From Paenibacillus caseinilyticus (GTDB lineage: Bacteria > Bacillota > Bacilli > Paenibacillales > NBRC-103111), in assembly GCF_027533645.1 (NCBI RefSeq), contig NZ_JAQAGY010000008.1, positions 1 to 64,000 of the forward strand: DNA of 64,000 bases, written 5' to 3'. Within the stretch, counting starts at the first letter, position 1. Every line of letters begins with the position of its first letter. This document shows positions 61,950 through 64,000 of the stretch, piece by piece. The translations under genes were made by a program, and so were the position numbers. The notes under the pieces are model-generated. The model ran no database searches and was not told where the DNA came from. It saw only the letters and a list, made by a program, of their open reading frames with translations.

Positions 61950-63482
61950 TCAAGTCAATTCGTCGAAGCGGGCCTTACTGTCATGAAACCGGAGAGGAAC
62001 GGCCGCCAAGGTGCCATTGCGGTGCTTGAGCAGATGAAGCCCTGCCGGGTGGCCTTCCACCCTGCCAGACGTTCCCGGCGCATCCGTGGCGCACTGGGAC
62101 TTCAGCAGCAGAATAACGTCAGCGGAGGCCTCCACCCCTTCGGGCAGCCGCTCTTCCCCGATGTCGCTCGGGATCGCTGCCACCACAGGGCCGCCCCACT
62201 CTCTGGACCACTGCTTGAGGGCATAGGCCAGCATGGTCTGATACTCGGCTGCCGTTCCCCGCGCAAGCCCGCTGCCGGGGGCGGATGGAATACGGTGGAG
62301 GTGATCGATGAAGACCACCGGCGTTTTGCCCGCTATTCCGGCTATCCGTTCGATGGAGCCCAGCACCCGCTCCAGTGTAGTTTCGGGCGAACACTCGAGA
62401 GTCCACTGCAGCTTGCTGATCGGAATGAACTGCTTGCTCGCCTCGTTCACCTCGTCCGGAGCCGCCGTGCCGCCCAGCACCCTCTGGGGTTCCGTGCCGA
62501 TCAAGCGTGCAATGCTCCGCGCCCAGAGCTCGAAGGCCGTCATATCCCAGGACACATAGACCACAGGCGTCCCTTCGCCAGCGATATGGTCGGCCATCTG
62601 TTTCATGAGCATGGTTTTGCCTGAAGAGGCGCACCCTGCCAGCAGATAGAGCCCGCTGCGCAGCCCGCCGAACAGCGCTTCGTCCAGCCTGGCGAATCCT
62701 GTGGGCACTCCGGTTACCTGGCCGCGGTGTCGCTTCATGTACTCTTCCGTATACACGGTTATGTTCTTGACATCCGGGGCAATCGGAAGCAGCAGCGATT
62801 CTTCCATGGTTTCATTAAGAATCTGCGAGAAGGTTTCGAGCGGACTCTTCACCCGGCTGAAGAAATCGTTCGCATCCCGGATCGTCTCGGGTAAATTAAC
62901 AATAAAGGACTGCTTTGCCGTAGATTGCAGCATTGATTGTATTCTAACACTTTCGCGCCGCCCCAATTCATCGTTGCCGAAACAAATGAAGACGCGCTTG
63001 TCTTTCAGCTTTTCCGCATGGCTTTCCTTGAACATCATCCAGACAGGGACACATACGGCCGGTAGCCGGGCCTGCGAGAGGCTCAGCACATCGAACACTC
63101 CGCTGCAGAGCACGACATCATCCGCGTCATCCAGCACCTCTTCGTTGAACAGGTACTCTTCCACGCCGAGCAGCGCTTTGTACTTCGGCTCGCGGTTGTC
63201 GATCGAGCGGCCGATCAGGTCCACAACGGCGCCCTCCGGATTCTCGATTGGAACGATGATCCGGTTCTCGAAGAAATCCCCGAGCTTGTCGGAAGCGACG
63301 TAGAACCCGATGCGCCCCGGTTCGAAGCCGAGACGGTACCGCTCGACCGTCTCCGCTTCAATTCCACGGCGCTGGAGATAAAAGAGCGCTTCCTCCCGGA
63401 GCTGCTTATGGTAATGGACGGCAAGCTCTTCTAGATCGAATGACGACTTCGCCGCCGCTTGCTTGTTCTGGCTTATGGACAT
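61950..63482 (-). CDS. DnaB-like ATPase with degenerate Toprim domain (Twinkle/gp4-like)
   Basis: 510 aa. Residues about 30-110 resemble the DnaG N-core (RRGIEAETVERYRLGFEPGR, IIVPIENPEGAVVDLIGRSI). Toprim follows (about 120-185), but the catalytic Glu of EGxxD reads SG (CSGVFDV) and DxD reads FGND. The C-terminal half is a RecA/DnaB-like ATPase: Walker A GCASSGKT (about 283-290) and VVFIDHLHR. The layout equals the T7 gp4/Twinkle primase-helicase without its zinc finger. It precedes gudB by 72 nt. Primase activity is unlikely; helicase activity is inferred. Confidence 0.8.
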   Translation of the reverse strand: MSISQNKQAAAKSSFDLEELAVHYHKQLREEALFYLQRRGIEAETVERYRLGFEPGRIGFYVASDKLGDFFENRIIVPIENPEGAVVDLIGRSIDNREPKYKALLGVEEYLFNEEVLDDADDVVLCSGVFDVLSLSQARLPAVCVPVWMMFKESHAEKLKDKRVFICFGNDELGRRESVRIQSMLQSTAKQSFIVNLPETIRDANDFFSRVKSPLETFSQILNETMEESLLLPIAPDVKNITVYTEEYMKRHRGQVTGVPTGFARLDEALFGGLRSGLYLLAGCASSGKTMLMKQMADHIAGEGTPVVYVSWDMTAFELWARSIARLIGTEPQRVLGGTAAPDEVNEASKQFIPISKLQWTLECSPETTLERVLGSIERIAGIAGKTPVVFIDHLHRIPSAPGSGLARGTAAEYQTMLAYALKQWSREWGGPVVAAIPSDIGEERLPEGVEASADVILLLKSQCATDAPGTSGRVEGHPAGLHLLKHRNGTLAAVPLRFHDSKARFDELT

Positions 63483-63513
63483 GTTCGTTGTTCCCCCTGT
63501 CTAAAGAATCCCG

Positions 63514-63557
63514 CAAAAAAAGCATTCCCCAAAAACAGTCGTTTTTGTTGAATGCTT
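63514..63557 (-). terminator. Terminator after mecA
   Basis: AAGCATTC / GAATGCTT stem with internal AAAAACG / TTTTT pairing and a T-tract, past the mecA stop. Confidence 0.8.
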
Positions 63558-63623
63558 ACCATGTCTACAGCTTGTTTTTTCAAGCGCAAATCTCTAAGAA
63601 CACTCCAGACCTTTCGGACCGGG

Positions 63624-64000
63624 TTATTGGAATTTGGCGCACAGCACCTTGACCGCGTCGGATTCGATCACCGTCTTGCCGTACTCCTCGAGCATGGCTT
63701 GTGTAACGGAAGTCGATTCGCCGAACTCGGACAGTACGGCTACGATCGCTTGCAGGCGCTTCTCCTCCATATCGACCGCATCGAGCAGGAGAATCCACTT
63801 GTTCTTGAACGAGTATAATGTACCCCCATCAATCAAGAGCGGGTTTATCACTTTGGCCATGCGGAGCAGATCTTCAAAATCATGGAAGGCGTACGTGATC
63901 TGGTCGGTCTCATCCATCGTCACTTCCAGCTCGTACACTTCCTCCATTTCATCCTCAAGCGTGTCTTCCCCGTGAGTGAGGTTCATCTTCCCTCTGGTAA
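63624..64000 (-). CDS. mecA: Adaptor protein MecA, C-terminal part (cut by window end)
   Basis: Last 125 codons of the gene; the frame is open to the window edge, so the true start lies outside. It is recognised by the C-terminal ClpC-binding domain: FEDLLRMAKVINPL, IDGGTLYSFKNKWILLLD and EYGKTVIESDAVKVL. MecA delivers ComK and other substrates to ClpCP. The internal ATG in MNLTHGED is not the start. Confidence 0.85.
   Translation of the reverse strand, partial: TRGKMNLTHGEDTLEDEMEEVYELEVTMDETDQITYAFHDFEDLLRMAKVINPLLIDGGTLYSFKNKWILLLDAVDMEEKRLQAIVAVLSEFGESTSVTQAMLEEYGKTVIESDAVKVLCAKFQ

Noticed and set aside
60723-62624. 633-codon open frame on the plus strand, opposite gudB and the Toprim/ATPase gene
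   Set aside because: It is antisense to two clearly recognisable proteins, reads as His/Arg-rich shadow sequence and has no family features.
1-64000. CRISPR array, prophage, insertion sequence, restriction or toxin-antitoxin genes
   Set aside because: I saw no direct-repeat array, transposase, integrase or defence gene. Gene order is conserved housekeeping throughout.

Overview
The window is a chromosomal, housekeeping segment of a high-GC, aerobic, endospore-forming member of the Bacillota, most like Paenibacillus. Evidence: sporulation and germination genes (spoIVA, spoVIF, ypjB, ypeB, prsW), bacillithiol synthesis (bshA, bshB1), a menaquinol:cytochrome c reductase with a fused cytochrome b/c subunit, heptaprenyl (MK-7 type) side-chain enzymes, and gene order matching the Bacillus subtilis block that runs from dinG through pan, cca, bsh, dapB, qcr, trp, aro, hep, mtrB, hbs, spoIVA, gpsA, der, fni, rpsA, cmk and ypeB to gudB. 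Every protein gene but one (the YitT-family gene at 13.7 kb) is on the minus strand. I see no prophage, insertion sequence or CRISPR array.

Layout, low to high coordinate (transcription runs right to left): rex and a DinG-type helicase; a TPR protein; panD-panC-panB behind a leader with a strong promoter and a terminator; birA, cca, bshA, bshB1, mgsA, dapB, a TPR protein and a MazG-like pyrophosphohydrolase in one tight run; ypjC, ypjB, ypjA; qcrABC with ypiF; an IDEAL-domain protein, a gamma-carbonic-anhydrase-like protein, an unknown 375-aa protein and a histidine phosphatase; an ECF-type sigma factor with its membrane anti-sigma factor; a probable small RNA; then the aromatic amino-acid supraoperon aroC-aroB-aroH-trpEDCFBA-hisC-tyrA. 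Beyond it lie cheR-ndk, the menaquinone cluster (hepT, ubiX, ubiA, menG, hepS), mtrB (TRAP), tRNA-Pro, HU, spoIVA, a lipoprotein, two ferredoxins, gpsA-plsY, der, the YIEGIA pair, fni, rpsA, plsC, cmk, a PilZ protein, ypeB, prsW, gudB, a Toprim/DnaB-like ATPase and the end of mecA.

Genes that work together: the TRAP gene (42.1-42.3 kb) and its RNA target, a textbook ladder of GAG/UAG triplets plus attenuator ahead of trpE (32.2-32.5 kb), are both present, so tryptophan control can be read from this sequence alone. The UbiA and UbiX homologues within the menaquinone cluster suggest late steps of futalosine-type menaquinone synthesis, feeding the qcr complex.

The less ordinary signals are an orphan promoter-to-terminator unit of about 80 nt between tyrA and the sigma-factor gene with a cre-like site next to it, a 113-bp near-perfect palindrome between gudB and prsW, a structured leader before panB, a Toprim/DnaB-like protein whose Toprim catalytic residues are lost, a prsW gene that appears to start at CTG, and several small genes (53, 54 and 59 aa). 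Start sites were chosen from ribosome-binding-site spacing and family length. No database search was run.
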